Assembly: GCA_037178675.1 (NCBI GenBank)
Contig: JAYMGJ010000192.1
Span: 43,842-107,841 of the forward strand
DNA: 64,000 nt
Direction: 5' to 3'
DNA from: Scleroderma bovista
Taxonomy: Eukaryota > Basidiomycota > Agaricomycetes > Boletales > Sclerodermataceae
This document shows, piece after piece, positions 34,011-46,386 of this stretch; position 1 is the first letter of the stretch; every line of letters starts with the position of its first letter. The position numbers and the translations under genes were made by a program. A model generated the notes under the pieces. It had not been told where the DNA came from and did not search any database. It saw only the letters and a list, made by a program, of their open reading frames with translations.

Positions 34011-35767
34011 CTAATTAGCATTTGGAACAGGTGTGTAGCATTTATGCCAAGAAGGGCCATGGGCCATCCTGCTCAAATCAAGCTCAGGACTACCCCTTGG
34101 GATCACAAGAGATATCCATGGAGTATAGAGAAAATATTTATGGTATGAGGGAGGCACCCACAGCAACAGTTGCCTATTTGGGCCCACAATCCAGCCATCA
34201 TCCTGCAAATGAACCAGGTCTCGACAGTCCCCAGCTCTAACATTGGACATGTCAGTGAAAAGACTCTGAGCATCATGCAGTGCATGTGCAGCAGAAGATG
34301 AGAAGTGGATTGGTGAGATTGTACAGGAGAGAGAATTTGCACTAGCATGTTCTGTAAGAGCATTGCCTGGCACCTGTCCACCTGTCTGTGCATCCAACAG
34401 TTGGATTGACATATCACAAGAACCTGATGTGCCTTCCACTTATCAGGAATGCAATTGACAAGACTGAGTCTTTGTGACCTCGGAGGGGGTCATCTCTTGG
34501 GTAACCTGTCTGTGCATCCCAAAGTTGGATTGTCATGTCCCATGAACCTGACAAAATGTGTCTTCCATCTGATGAGATGAGACTGAGGAGGTGTGCCCCT
34601 GGAGGGGGTTGCCCACCTGCCCACCTGTCTGTGCATCCCAAATTTGGATTGTCTTATCCCAAGAACCTGACACAATGTGCCTTCCATCTGGTGAGAATGC
34701 AACTGATGACACTGAGTCTGTGTGTCCTGGGAGGGGTTGGCCACCTGGCCACCTGTCTGTGCATCCCAAATCTGAATTGTCTTATCCCAAGAACCTGACA
34801 CAATGTGTCTTCCATCTGGTGAGAATGCAACTGATGAGACTGAGGAGGTGTGCCCTTGGAGGGGGTTGCCCACCTGACAACCTGTCTGTGCATCCCAAAG
34901 TCGGATTGTGAGATCCAAAGAACCTGACACAATGTGCCTTCCATCTGGTGAGAATGCAACTGAGTTGACTGAGTCTGTGTGCCCTTGGAGGGAGTCACCC
35001 CTTGGGCAACCTGTTTGTGCATCCCAAAGTTGGATTGACTTATCCCAAGAACTCTTGTAAAAAGTGTGTTGGGGGCTGCTGCAGTGGACCTAAAGGACAG
35101 AAGCTGTGGTAGGAAATTGGTCACCCTGTAGTAACCTCAGTAGATATTCAAGCTACTGAGTTAAAGTAGTACCTGCAGTAACTACTACAAGTGAGTATGG
35201 GTAAAAAGAGTGTGTAAAGGACTACTTACCCTCAGTAGATATTCAAGCTACTGAGGGACTAATGAAAATAACTACTGTGTATAGCGCGCTCGAAATGCTT
35301 ATGTAAGTGTCGCACGGTCACGCACTGAAGTACCAGTAACACATGCTGGTTAACTTTCAACAAGAACCTGACACAATATTCCTTCCATCTGGTGAGAATG
35401 CAACTGATGAGACTTGAGGAGGTGTGCCCTTGGAGGGGGTTGCCCACCTGACAACCTGTCTGTGCATCCCAAAGTTGGATTGTCTTATCCCAAGAACCTG
35501 ACACAATGTGCCTTCCATCTGGTGAGAATGCAACTGAGCAGACTGAAAAGTGTGCCCTTGAAGAACTGGTTGATATCTGGGCCGGTAATCTTGTTGTCCT
35601 ACTGCAACTTGGGCAATTCCTGCAAAGCTGTCAACCAGAGAGCTTGCCACCAATATGGACTTTGATGGTGAAAATGGCAAAGCTGACAAGTACATGTGTG
35701 GTGTGCTCTTGTCAATTATTTGAGCAAAGTTCTGCACAAATATGATCCCATCCTCAATGAACATCAA
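34011..35767 (-). pseudogene. NACHT-WD40 gene remnant, WD40 half only
   Basis: In minus-strand order it begins with the stretch that precedes the propeller in basidiomycete NACHT-WD40 proteins (IIDKSTPHMYLSALPFSPS, then a GHTFQSAQL repeat start). It continues with at least six WD40 units of about 126-129 bp, consensus [20 protein letters not shown] followed by [19 protein letters not shown]. It ends with the family C-terminus (DDGWIVGPNRQLLLWVPP ... LDLSRMAHGPSWHKCY). Neighbouring units are nearly identical to each other. Frame changes split the run into pieces at about 34430, 34650, 34930 and 35125, and an unrelated insert interrupts it at 35110-35355. No NACHT or effector domain lies upstream. 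In fungi such proteins act as NLR-like sensors in self/non-self recognition; this one lacks its switch domain and is probably dead. Confidence 0.85.
35110..35355. repeat. insert inside the WD40 run, with internal direct repeat
   Basis: About 245 bp separate two WD40 units and contain the segment CTCAGTAGATATTCAAGCTA twice (about 35145 and 35231), roughly 85 bp apart. The insert is not WD40-derived. It may be a small mobile element; clear target duplications were not identified. Confidence 0.45.
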
Positions 35768-35769
35768 GA

Positions 35770-38700
35770 GTTCTTCATACTCTACTCTACCCTGTTAACT
35801 CACTGTTACTGGGAGAACATTCCATGATACATTTTGTTAGATGGCTTGTGCAGGGAACTAGCTAGCTCAGAGGCAAACTCAGTGATTCATCTTGGAACAC
35901 TAGATATAACTAACCTAGCTCAGAGGCAAGCTTAAGTAGGTTAGTACTAAGTAAATGAGTGTGTAACTGGTATCTTACCTCAGTGATTCATCTTGGAACA
36001 CTGAGGTGAAAGGAATCCTTGAATGGATGAAAATAGTCCATGCTTACATAAGGATGCTCGTCGCACCAATAAGGAAATTATCAGTAAGTAGCCTTATCCC
36101 AACAATTCAGCTGGTGGCAGTGCTGGGGATTGCGAAGCCGAGCACCAGCATCTGGTCACACCGGCCAAGCTGTGGCAGCACAAATGTCTGTGCCCGCTGG
36201 GTGATGACATTGTGGCATCGTCAATTGCGCCCAGAAGTGGATGCAGCGTGACATGGAACCAAATGTTTATGGCAGGTCAGGGTACGGGGAGAACATCGCT
36301 TAGTGGTTATGGCTCAGCGCTCAGGACTTACAGTACGACTACTGGTACATAGGAATAGAGAGTCAGGCATCTGATTTGGACATCTTCGAACACCTGCAGG
36401 AGAGAATCAGAGCCCAGGTTTGACGCCTGAAAGTCATTGGTATCTACAGTGGCGGGGACACAATTCCTTCATCCCAGTGACGATCTCAGCTGTTGGGCAA
36501 GGAGCCAAGCATGCGTGCACTGGTGACATTGTGATCAGGGGAGCGTTGCTTAGAGTCTGAGGCTTTCTGTTGGCAGTTTAAGCCTTTGAAGTCTTCGAGT
36601 GCCTGCAGAACTACCCTCAGCACCCAATTTTGGCTGGCATCAAGTAGCAGGCCCTCCGATTTATCAGTTCCGTCCACTAACTAAGCCAAAGACTAGTATT
36701 TTACAGACTAATAGCAGGAAACAGGACTGCATAGGTAGGTCGGGAACACAGCCACTTCTGAGGGCAGTGCTTTCACAGTCAAAGTGTTTCCTTTTTAGGC
36801 TGCTGTCAAGTGTCAATGAACTCTGGGTACTGCCACAACTGACCTCACACCTGCAGCGCCCGACGATGTACTTATCTGACACTTCGCCTGGTCCCATCGA
36901 GTGGTTTGTTTGCAAAGCTGGCAAAGGTGCCTGCCAATTTTTCGTTGTAAAGTGACTTTACAGGACTTTACAACTGATTTCCAGCACTTTACAGCTTGAG
37001 TTCTTGAACCAGCCTGCAGCCTCAAGGCATCAGGGCATGATGGAAGTGTCAGGGCATGATGTAGTAATGCCTTGTAATGCCCAGGTGCATGGCCGGTTAT
37101 TGGGCATGCACTGCCCACGTGCTTTCCTCATCCAACTCTCTTTCCTCATCCAACTCTCTTTCCTCCCCCCCCCTGTCCCCTCCTTGTTGCTCAGCGCTCA
37201 GCAGTCTTCATCAGCAAACCGACCCTTTTGCTTAGCCGAGGTTCCAGCATTTCAGACCATTTAGCCGAACGCCAAGTTTGGCACAGTCCAGCACAGGTTG
37301 GCACGGCGGCCCACAACTGCACGATCATTCCAGCTGTCCCCAGCATCCCCAGCTATTCAATGACTGAATATTCAAATCCAGTGTGCGAACTTTCCGAAAC
37401 TTCACTTACTAACCACTACTCGTCCTTATCACTAGTGCGCAAATGACTACTACTACTAAGTACTCGGATCGACTCTGGTCACCAACCATTTAGTACTAGT
37501 ACTACGCCACTGAGTCGACTCTGCCATCGTAGGAAATTCAACTGTGGTGGAAACCGATGGCATTGCCTGACTCCCGGCGTGCCAGTGGGTCTCCAAGGTA
37601 TGTATTGATCATGCACCATGCCCCATACTACCTTGATTAACGCGATTTGTTCAGCTAAGTTCTTTTCTAACTTACTACAGGCACTGAAAGCTAACCATGA
37701 CTGTTGAACCACCCCAAGCATGACTGGTGGTCATGATCACCGGCTCACGCACCTGAGTGGATCCAATGATCCATACAACCAAATGGCATCGTTCGCCCAC
37801 ACTTGGTGGAGTCCATCTTTCAATGATACCAGCCCCTTGCACACATCATTGAGGACCTCAAGACCAAGAACTTCAGCCTCGTTCATGGCCAACGGTGCTT
37901 CTGGGAACCAGGTATGTCAATGACGTTGAGACATCCACCGCATCTCGGATCGAGTCGCCTCCAAATGGCGCTGCCAGAGTGACAGAGCCACTGACATTAG
38001 TGGATGGTACAGAACCGGCAGGTACCACCACGACTGACTCCCTCCTCACTGGCTCACACGGACCCATCCATTACACTCGGTTGGCATTGGATGTATTGAC
38101 TGCGGTCTTCAAGGTACATATCACTTATGCCCATTAATGATTCATACCATTCTGTATTATAGCTAATTCTATCCTACTATGGTCCATTTCAACAGTCATA
38201 GCTGGAAACCCCCGGCAGCTAGTGTCCAGCTGAGCAGTGAGTGCTAGGTAGGCGCCTACCTCTCTTGTTCTCGAACTGCCACCAACTAATGGGTGCTCGT
38301 CGCCATCTCCTTCAGCATCCTTGCTCATCTGTCTCTCTCGTTGCACCCACCCTCTGCACCCTGTATACCCTGTATTTGCCTTAGTCATTTATGTCCATAG
38401 ATAATACATGATGGTTTGGCTGAGTCCTTTTGCCCTCCTTAGTCCACAATGCATGGCTTCCGGCGAGCAGGTATCCTGCTCACCTGAGCAGCTCCACCTG
38501 CCTTGCCCCAGCTGAGCTAACACTCGGCCCAGCCCAACCACAGCAGGTCCCCACCACCAAACTGAGCGATGAGCGAAGCTGGATTGCCACCACAACCAGA
38601 CACCCAGTAATCATGTGCATGCGAACACCGGGTGGCCAGTGTTGCTGCAATCACAGATAACAGCGATGTGCCAGAGGGATACAATATATTTCATTCACCT

Positions 38701-39990
38701 TAGCTGAGCACCAGGCCCATTATGCAGGTGTCTTCAGTCAATCCAGAACACTGTCATATTCACTGTCAACCACTGAGCTGATACACAAGTTTCTACTAAT
38801 CTAAGACAACATCAAAATTAGAGGATGCCGGCTTATCTACACATATCACTGAGTCACAAGAAATGGAAGCTTAAAATATGAAACTTACCAGCTTGCAGGC
38901 AGCGGAGCCAAGATTCTCGCATTGCATATTCAACTGCGGCTGAATGGCCGCTCTGTCTGATGGTCAGTCGGACGTGACCAATGAGCTCATCTACTGCATG
39001 GAGATCTGTCTCTGCCCTCTCAAGCATGATGCAATTGAGTTGTAAAGCGATTGTGTTGCAATGGACGATCTCATATGCGAGATCCTTTCACATGAGAGAT
39101 ATTTGGTGATCGCTTCGAGCAGCCTCCATGCTGCTGCATGGAGGAGGAACAATGTGGTGTACGTACGGTTTTGCTTCATGCTCAGGCTGGACACTTGGAA
39201 GTTAGTACGTATAGCATTAGTGCTGTGGCTTGCTGACCTTTTCATCCGACAATTCGGATTGTGCAACTTCGGTTGGTAACAAATTGTGTTGTGACTTGTC
39301 AGACAATGAAAGATTTGTGCGTTGAAAGGGCCAGCATACGGGAGCGATGGCATTTTCGTGAAGTTCGGCAAGCGGAGAAAGGCAAAAGAGTTTGGAGTTT
39401 TGTTGCTGACAATGATCGTGGCGATGAGCACAAGCATCGGAATCATTTACAGAGGATTCTTGGAGGGCATCCATGGTGGTACAAGCATGTAATGTGTACT
39501 AGTAGATCTGAGAGTGACGTGCGTTATGTAACTTCTGCCTCAGGTGCGCGATCTACACTTGGTTACCAAGACTTCGGACAGCCCACCAAGTTGGACACAT
39601 CTTTAAAACACACAAATTCTCAACTTACATTGACATCACAACAATACATGCAAGTAAGCTAAAGTTCTCTGAAGTTCAACTGTTAAAATTGGTGCAGAAA
39701 TGGTAGAGATACAGACTTGAGTGTGACAAACTGAACTTATCACTTGAATGTAACCTGCGTGACTCACACGTTACTTTCCTGTGACATTTGTGACCATCCG
39801 ACTCAGCCATCTGAAGTCTTGAGTGTATTCTACTGTTTCTACTCTTCCTTAGTTTTCCCACTCTCTCTGTGGGCTGACGAGGTATTTACATCTGTTTGTA
39901 CCTGAGTTATTCTAGCGTAGTCAGCTAATCTATTCCATTCTGTCAGCCAATCTAATCCGTTCCCTTTCATAGTTCTCTTCTCCCTTCGGT
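35770..39990. other. gene-poor stretch
   Basis: No gene can be supported over 4.2 kb. A direct repeat (CTCAGTGATTCATCTTGGAA) occurs at about 35878 and 35982. A 20-bp unit of the TTTCCTCATCCAACTCTC type is doubled near 37127-37165. Open frames at 37895-38137 (Thr/Ser-rich) and 39261-39662 have no recognisable motif or splice support. Much of it may be decayed transposon sequence. Confidence 0.35.
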
Positions 39991-39999
39991 GACATCCCT

Positions 40000-42994
40000 A
40001 TGCCTCGGAAGAAAATAATCTCCAGTCTACCAAAAAGCATTAGCTGCCCCCGGTGCACTAAGAAATTTTCCACCACAACAAAGGTTCTTCAACACATGAA
40101 TCAACCGTTGGGCTCGTGTTACCGCGTATCTTTGGCTGAAGAGATGGACCTGGTCCGTGGGGAGGATGTTGAGGTTTGCGATGGTGCCCACTCACAAGGT
40201 GACGATGAAGATATTGATATGGACTTCATTCCTGATTATGACAACCCTTCACCTCACTTTGAGGACCCTCATGAAAGTCAAGATGATCCAGACCCTGGAA
40301 TATTTGTCAAGAACTACGAAGGATGTGCAGAAGCGTTTCCTGGTGGGGAGACGTTTATGGATCAATTCAGGCGTGATCAGTATGCAGAACACCGTCGAGA
40401 GAACATATATTTCCCGTGGGCTTCGAGGCAAGAGTGGACTTTCACTTTGTGGCTTTTGCAGTCTTGTCTTAGCATGGCAGCCATTGACTCCCTACTTTCC
40501 CTTGACATCGTAAGTTGTGATATTCCAGCATCTTTGAAGTCTTACCATCTGCCACAGATGAGAAACCTTCCGCTTTCCTTTCGCTCTGCAAAGGAACTCA
40601 GGACTCGTGCTGAAGCTCTTTCACCTGGCCCATGATGGGTATGCGAAACACTAACGACTGAATATCCTACAAAAGAGCCAGCGCGTGTTTTCTACCGTAA
40701 TCCCATCGAGTGTCTGCAAGCCCTTCTGAGCCATCCCCTTTTTGAGCCTCACATATTGTTTGTCCCAAGAAAGGTCTGGACAAGCGCTGCGAAGATTTGT
40801 CACATATACGACAAGTGGTTGAGTGGAGATCACTCCTGGAGTATGCAGGTACGTGAGTCCCAACTCTTTTCAGGCTTGCCAATGATGACATACCTTGTCA
40901 CTTAGGAGGCGCTACTCTTCTAGGGGTGATCTTGTCGTCTGACAAGACCAATATTTTGGTGATGAGTGGCAACCGTATGGCTTATCCCCTCTTAATCAGT
41001 CTTGCCAACATCGATGCACAACTTCGCAGCAAAGCATCTGCACATGCTTATCTCCTCCTTGCATTACTTCCCATCGCAAAGTTTACACACAAAATCACTC
41101 GTGTCTGTAGCTTACTTCAAGACCAGCTCGTGCACCAAGCTCTCAACATCATCTTAATGCCTCTCAAGACTGCCGCATCCGTGGGGGTCATGATGAGCGA
41201 CCCGATGGGTAACTTACATTACTGTTTCATGCCATTAGTTGCGTGGATTGCAGACACACCTGAGGAAAAGTCTCCTGGCGGGGACAGCCACAAAGGTTTC
41301 TCCTGTCACCACCACCACTTCAAAGGAATTCGGTGATCCCTATCGGCACCCTCCTCGTACTGCAACGACCACGCTCGCTGCTATCCGTAGCGCATGTTCC
41401 CAATATTCCCCGACAGATTACAAGAACTTTCTCAAGGCTATGAGACAGTTTCAGTTGAATGGCATCATTGAACCATGCTGGAATCCCTGGCCATTATCAG
41501 ATCCCTCCAACTTTTTCACTCCCAAAGTATTACACCATTTTCATCAGATGTTTTGGGACCATGACGTCAAATGGTGCATCGAGGTGACAGGGGCTGCTGA
41601 GTTAGATTTCCGTTTTTCCATTATTCAGCCTCTTGTGGGGTATCGGGCGTTTGGTGAAGGAATCTCAAAGCTTAAACAAGTCACCGGTCGTGACCACCAT
41701 GCAGTCCAGCACTATATCATAGCTGCTGTGGCTGGATCTGTTCCACGGAAGTTTCTCTTAGCCATCCGCGCTCTTCTTGACTTCCGTTACCTTGCACAGG
41801 CACCGTCATTCACCACTCAGTCCCTTGAGAAGGTTGCCGGCTCCCTACAAGAATTTCATGATCATAAGGAGGCCATCGTACGTGAGGGCATACGAGATCA
41901 CTGGCAGATTCCGAAGCTGGAGCTTCTCCAGAGTGTTGTCCCAAGCATTCGCCAATTGGGAGCAGTGATGCAGTGGTCGGCTGACATCACCGAACATGCT
42001 CACGTGGACGAGATTAAGGTTCCAGCTTGTGCAGGCAATAATCAAAACTATTACAACCAAATTGCACGCCATCTCGATCGGCTGGATAAGTGTATGCATT
42101 TTGACCTTGCAACTTACATCCAGCAGAACATGGATCAACGCGGGACTGACAATGAAGATTTCTCCAACTCAGGCACGGATGAAGAGCATGAACCAGATGG
42201 TATGGCCTACCTCCCCGTATATTCTACCTTGACCCGTCGAATTCCCAACTATTTCTCTATCTCCGCCTCCCTCCTCCTCGGAAAGATGCCCTCCGCTCCG
42301 AAACCCTATCGCACATTCACAACACCAACGACCAGCTTCCATCTTGCAACTAAACCCTTGTTACAGCTAACTGTCGATGAGGCCGCCATCGCTTACCAGC
42401 TACCTGATCTCAACCATGCCTTGTCTACCTTCTTTGCAAATGGGGATACGTCTTTGGAAGATTCACAATGTGCCATCGCTAAGCTTCAAATCTGGCACAA
42501 ATTGCGTGTACAGCAGTTTTCATACCATAACAAGACTCTACTGTCGCCTCAGATGCTCTGTGCCATACCGCCCTCAACCGCAAATCCTCACGGCCAATAT
42601 GACTCAATCATTATCAGTGTACAACCTCAGAGCGACTGGCCAAGAGATGGTTTAGCAGGGCATTCTGTCTCCCAGCTACGTATGATCTTCCGCCTTGCGC
42701 ACTCAGACCTCTTCCTCGTGTATGTCCAGCACTTCAATATTGTGCCCCAGTCCAATCTCACCAATGTTAGTCCAGCAACTGGTATGCATTTGTTGAGACG
42801 GGCGGTGCAGGGTAATGAATGCGTTGGAAGTAATTCCACTCACTCACATCCGTTCTCCAGTGCATCTCGTCCCAAACTTTGGACGAGAAGCTCACTCCCG
42901 TCTGACACGTTTGAGTAGCTACAAATTCAGTAACGAGTTCTGGCTGAACAAGTACTGGACAAAGGAATTTTACTACGCGTTATCTCCAGCTTAG
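40000..42994 (+). pseudogene. Plavaka-type DNA transposase, broken
   Basis: Plavaka transposons are a basidiomycete group of cut-and-paste elements described with the KDZ elements. Recognisable parts are an N-terminal zinc finger (CPRCTKKF ... VLQHMNQPLGSC), EPARVFYRNPIECLQALL, WLSGDHSWSMQ, then after a short intron (about 40849-40907) LLGVILSSDKTNI, MSGNRMAYPLLISLANID, the CFMPLVAWIADTPEE strand, FLKAMRQFQLNGI, ITEHAHVDEIKVPACAGNNQ, and near the end NEFWLNKYWTKEFYYALSP. Damage seen is an in-frame TGA at 40633-40635, just before WVCETL, and a one-base frame change near 42815 that gives a false stop at 42918 where the homologous frame runs to 42994. Terminal inverted repeats were not found, so the element borders are open. 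Confidence 0.85.
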
Positions 42995-43149
42995 GTGTTA
43001 CTTTCTGTATAATATATACGTAGGAGAAAGGTTGACCAATACTACTGATCATGATGCATGATATGTAATCTGTACTAAGTTTGACATCTACCTGGCCTGT
43101 CCACAGCGGCTTCACCACATCTTTCCTTCCTGACTATGCAGATCTTGTG

Positions 43150-46100
43150 ATGGATAACTTCCCTGTGTCAGACAGCAACAAAAAAACACCACAGAAAGGT
43201 CAAGTGAGTAATCGGCCTTACCTTACTCAGCAAACTCTCGGTGTTTATTTTGTTTTGTGCAGCAGTGGCTGGTCCATGCGACGCCGTACAATTGACAGCG
43301 TGTGAGTGACATCCACTTGTTTGCCAACAAAGATCTGACAATCATTCAAAGCTTTCATCTTTACATCCACATTTAAGGCGTAAAACTGACTGGTTCCACG
43401 TGGTTATGGATGACATGGTCGAAAATGACACCCGCGAAATGCATTGGGAGCTCTCAAGGGACAACAGTGACAGCCTTTTGGATTTTCTCTTTCCAGATGA
43501 AGTCCTGTTCCCAAAAGGACAGGGAGAATTGGCGAAAAAAACAGATCACTACACGATGGAGCAAGTACTGAACAACTGCATTAACAAGGGACTGTATGTT
43601 CCCGTCTCTGGCTTTGGTTCTTCCGAGGAGAAGGAAATCAGCTATTGGCCTGGAGCTCCTCAGCTTGATGCAAAGGCTCACTCACATCCTTTTTCAATCT
43701 GGTGATTGTGGCCACAGGCATGTGTGATGGTCACTGTCAGGTGAGCGCAATTCTATCCTACCACTGTTTCCAGATGACTCACTATCTACAGGATATGGAG
43801 CACAGATTCGGCCATGCGCCCCTTGAGTGGCGGCGATGCGATGAGGAAACCTGACATGTCTTGTTGGCTTGCTACTGACAACAAATTTGATTGGAGACAT
43901 CTGGCCACCTTTGCTGAAGTGAAGAACCATGGGGGAAAGGACAATGAGAAATCGTCGTACATAGAGATGGCCGGTAAAGCATCTTGCTTATTGATATACC
44001 TCACAATTTTTGATCGTGGTGGGTCACTCTCTACTTGTGGCTATGACATCAATCATTGCCCATGCAAGTTCTTGAGCATACTCATCGGTGTCACGTCTAC
44101 TCCCCATAACATTCTCGGGTTCGATATCTCAATCAATTGGGGAAAGAAACATTTCCCGGATGGCAAGGTGGTTGATGTGAAGGAGTTGAAAATCGAGACG
44201 GACACCGCCACCTATACCATCGAACTCAGAAGAGTGCTCTTTATTTCTGACAATCTATTCGGTCGGGGGACAACGGTTTGGGAAGGTATGATGAGGATGA
44301 AGGGTACTAGTAGTATGCAAACTAGGCAAGTGGCGGTGAAAGATTCGTGGATTGACCCCCTTCGGAAGTATACAGAAGGAAAAATACTTTCCATTTTGAA
44401 TGCGTACAAAATCGAGGGCATACCGATGCTAATTCACGAGGAACAAGTCAAAGCGCCCTATCCGTCGGTAATCGACAACCTACAGGTCAACAATTCAACC
44501 CACTTCCTTTGAGCGTACCTTACCCAGTACAAGACAAATGCCTACTACCTCCACATCCTATCCCGCATTATTACTCATCCAGTTGGCGATCTCATCACCG
44601 AATTTTCCTGTCTGGGAGAGCTCCTTGTTGCCTTCCTTGATTATGTTGTTGGTGAGTAAGACTATCATTCATGAGCTTTCATAATCTCTCATTGAATTAT
44701 TGATAGCCCATAAGAATGCGGTTGAAATCGCCCACATTCTGCACCGCGACATTAGCCTGTTCAACCTTCTTCTCGCATGTGTGACTCAAAGAAGTGATCA
44801 TCTAGAATTCATGCAGAAGATGTCTACCCTGTCTGCTGCTGACCAAACTGCCTTGTGCTCGAGAATAGCAAGTGTCAAGCGATGAGGGGTGCTTGCTGAT
44901 TGGGGCTATGCTGTCCCAATGGCTGAGCCTACCACTATCACTGATTCTGCAGCCCCCACATCGTCAATTGAACAGTCATCTCAAGCAGAATACGAATCCA
45001 GCAACTTTGTCCCCATCACGCCTGTGAATTCAAAGGACACACCAACTTCTTTGAGCTTGTTCTCAAACTTGACCAAGGAGGATAATATTGTCCTCGCCAT
45101 GGGTCCTGCCAGCATGGAGAATGACCCCTGACACACAATTGATACATCCCCTCTTCACCGCATGGTATGTTTCACTGTTCTTGTACATCAATCAACTCAA
45201 CAATCAAATTAGGGAACATGGTTGTGGATGGCGGCACAGCTTGTCATGGCAGGTGCTGGGCAGCTGGTGGTACATGATCCAACCCATGATCTTGAATCCT
45301 TCTTCTACGTTCTTGTCGGTATATGCGTCCTTCTCGACGAGCCTTACAAGCTGAAATGCAACAGCGATCTTGCGCAATGTTTCGACAAGTACTTCAATAC
45401 CTTTGCGCCAAGCGTGTTGAAGACAATTACAATCCAGTCAGATCTCACATGGAAGCCATTCATACTGCAACATATTTCAAACTATTTCAAACCTCTCATC
45501 AACCTTCTGACACATCTGCGTAACACTATCATTGTACCCCTATCTGCTGACGACCAGGGCAATGTCAGCCGCAAGACACCCTTTACCCACAACATGTTCA
45601 TTGCCGCCATCGTCCAGACACTCTCAGAACTTGGCCCTGATGCGTGGACGGCTGTAAATCAAGCAACTGGCAATGATGATTGTGTTGGCCTGGAGACGGA
45701 GATTGAAGGCGACGATAGCTTGAAGTTGGCCGATGTGGCGAGTGAAGTGAATCCCTTGCCTGGTGATTCTGCAGATGAATCATTGAATGAGTCTATTCTC
45801 CCATCAAACTTACCCCTTATGTTACCCAGGCCCATTCCTCACTGGTGCTCTGCAGGTCCGGGCTTCTACAGTGTGGACTCAGGCCTGGCTCTTGGTCATG
45901 CCCGCCAAGAGACTGGGGAGGATTTGGACCCCCTGGAGCTTCCAAATAAACGCCGACGTTCATCTTCACATGGTGATTCTTCCATACATCGCACTTCAGG
46001 TTCACCAATCCGTGGCATCTCTGCTCTTCACAGCCGGAGGGGATATAGTACTGGTTCCATCATGCCCCAATGGGCTGCGCGTCATACAACGCGTAAGTAG
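43150..46100 (+). CDS. FunK1-family protein kinase
   Basis: FunK1 kinases are an expanded, divergent kinase family of multicellular basidiomycetes with no settled role. The start is probably ATG 43150 (MDNFPVSDSNK). Main coding blocks are 43400-43700, 43800-44510, about 44540-44650, 44700-45130 (interrupted) and 45222-46100, with short introns between. Features are an N-terminal region with WLATDNKFDWRHLATFAEVKN, a beta-rich kinase N-lobe (FGRGTTVWEGM ... RQVAVKDSW), a catalytic loop HRDISLFN near 44741 that keeps the His-Arg-Asp and Asn, and an Asp-Trp-Gly (LADWGYAV) in place of Asp-Phe-Gly, as is common in this family. The helical C-lobe includes HDLESFFYVLVGICVLLDEP. The tail ends in a basic Ser-rich segment (KRRRSSSHGDSS). 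A TGA at 44883-44885 lies between the catalytic loop and the DWG segment, so either an intron removes it or the gene is damaged. Exon borders are approximate. Confidence 0.72.
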
Positions 46101-46386
46101 CTTGCTTCTGCATCGAATTTGCCATTTTACCATGGACACTCTACTGTCTAATCATTTGTTCACTTGCCATTGTATTCATTTTACCAATCAGTGGGTTTCT
46201 CTCCGTGTTCGACATGATGTGGATATATTACCGCAGGCCAGGACCAAACTTTTATTGTACAGAACATGTTGCAAACAGAAATGATGAGAATGTTAGTAAT
46301 TAGCCCATTAATTTGTCACGAGGCCTGGGGGTCCGTGGTGTTTTTAAGTCCCGGTGGTAAGTGTCCACGGTTTGCTTCGTCTTGCC

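Noticed and set aside
36298..36430. Possible tRNA-derived SINE (A-box-like CTTAGTGGTTAT and B-box-like GGTTTGACGCCT)
   Set aside because: The two boxes are about 110 bp apart, further than usual, the B-box is imperfect, and no cloverleaf or poly-A tail was found.
37895..38137. Thr/Ser-rich open frame of 80 codons with a possible donor after DVLTAVFK
   Set aside because: No homologous motif, no convincing neighbouring exons and low complexity.
38636..38660. hAT-like end CAGTGTTGCTGCAATC
   Set aside because: No matching inverted end or 8-bp duplication was found nearby, so it is probably coincidence or a lone relic.
39261..39662. 133-codon plus-strand open frame
   Set aside because: No recognisable domain, and the flanking sequence does not extend it by splicing.
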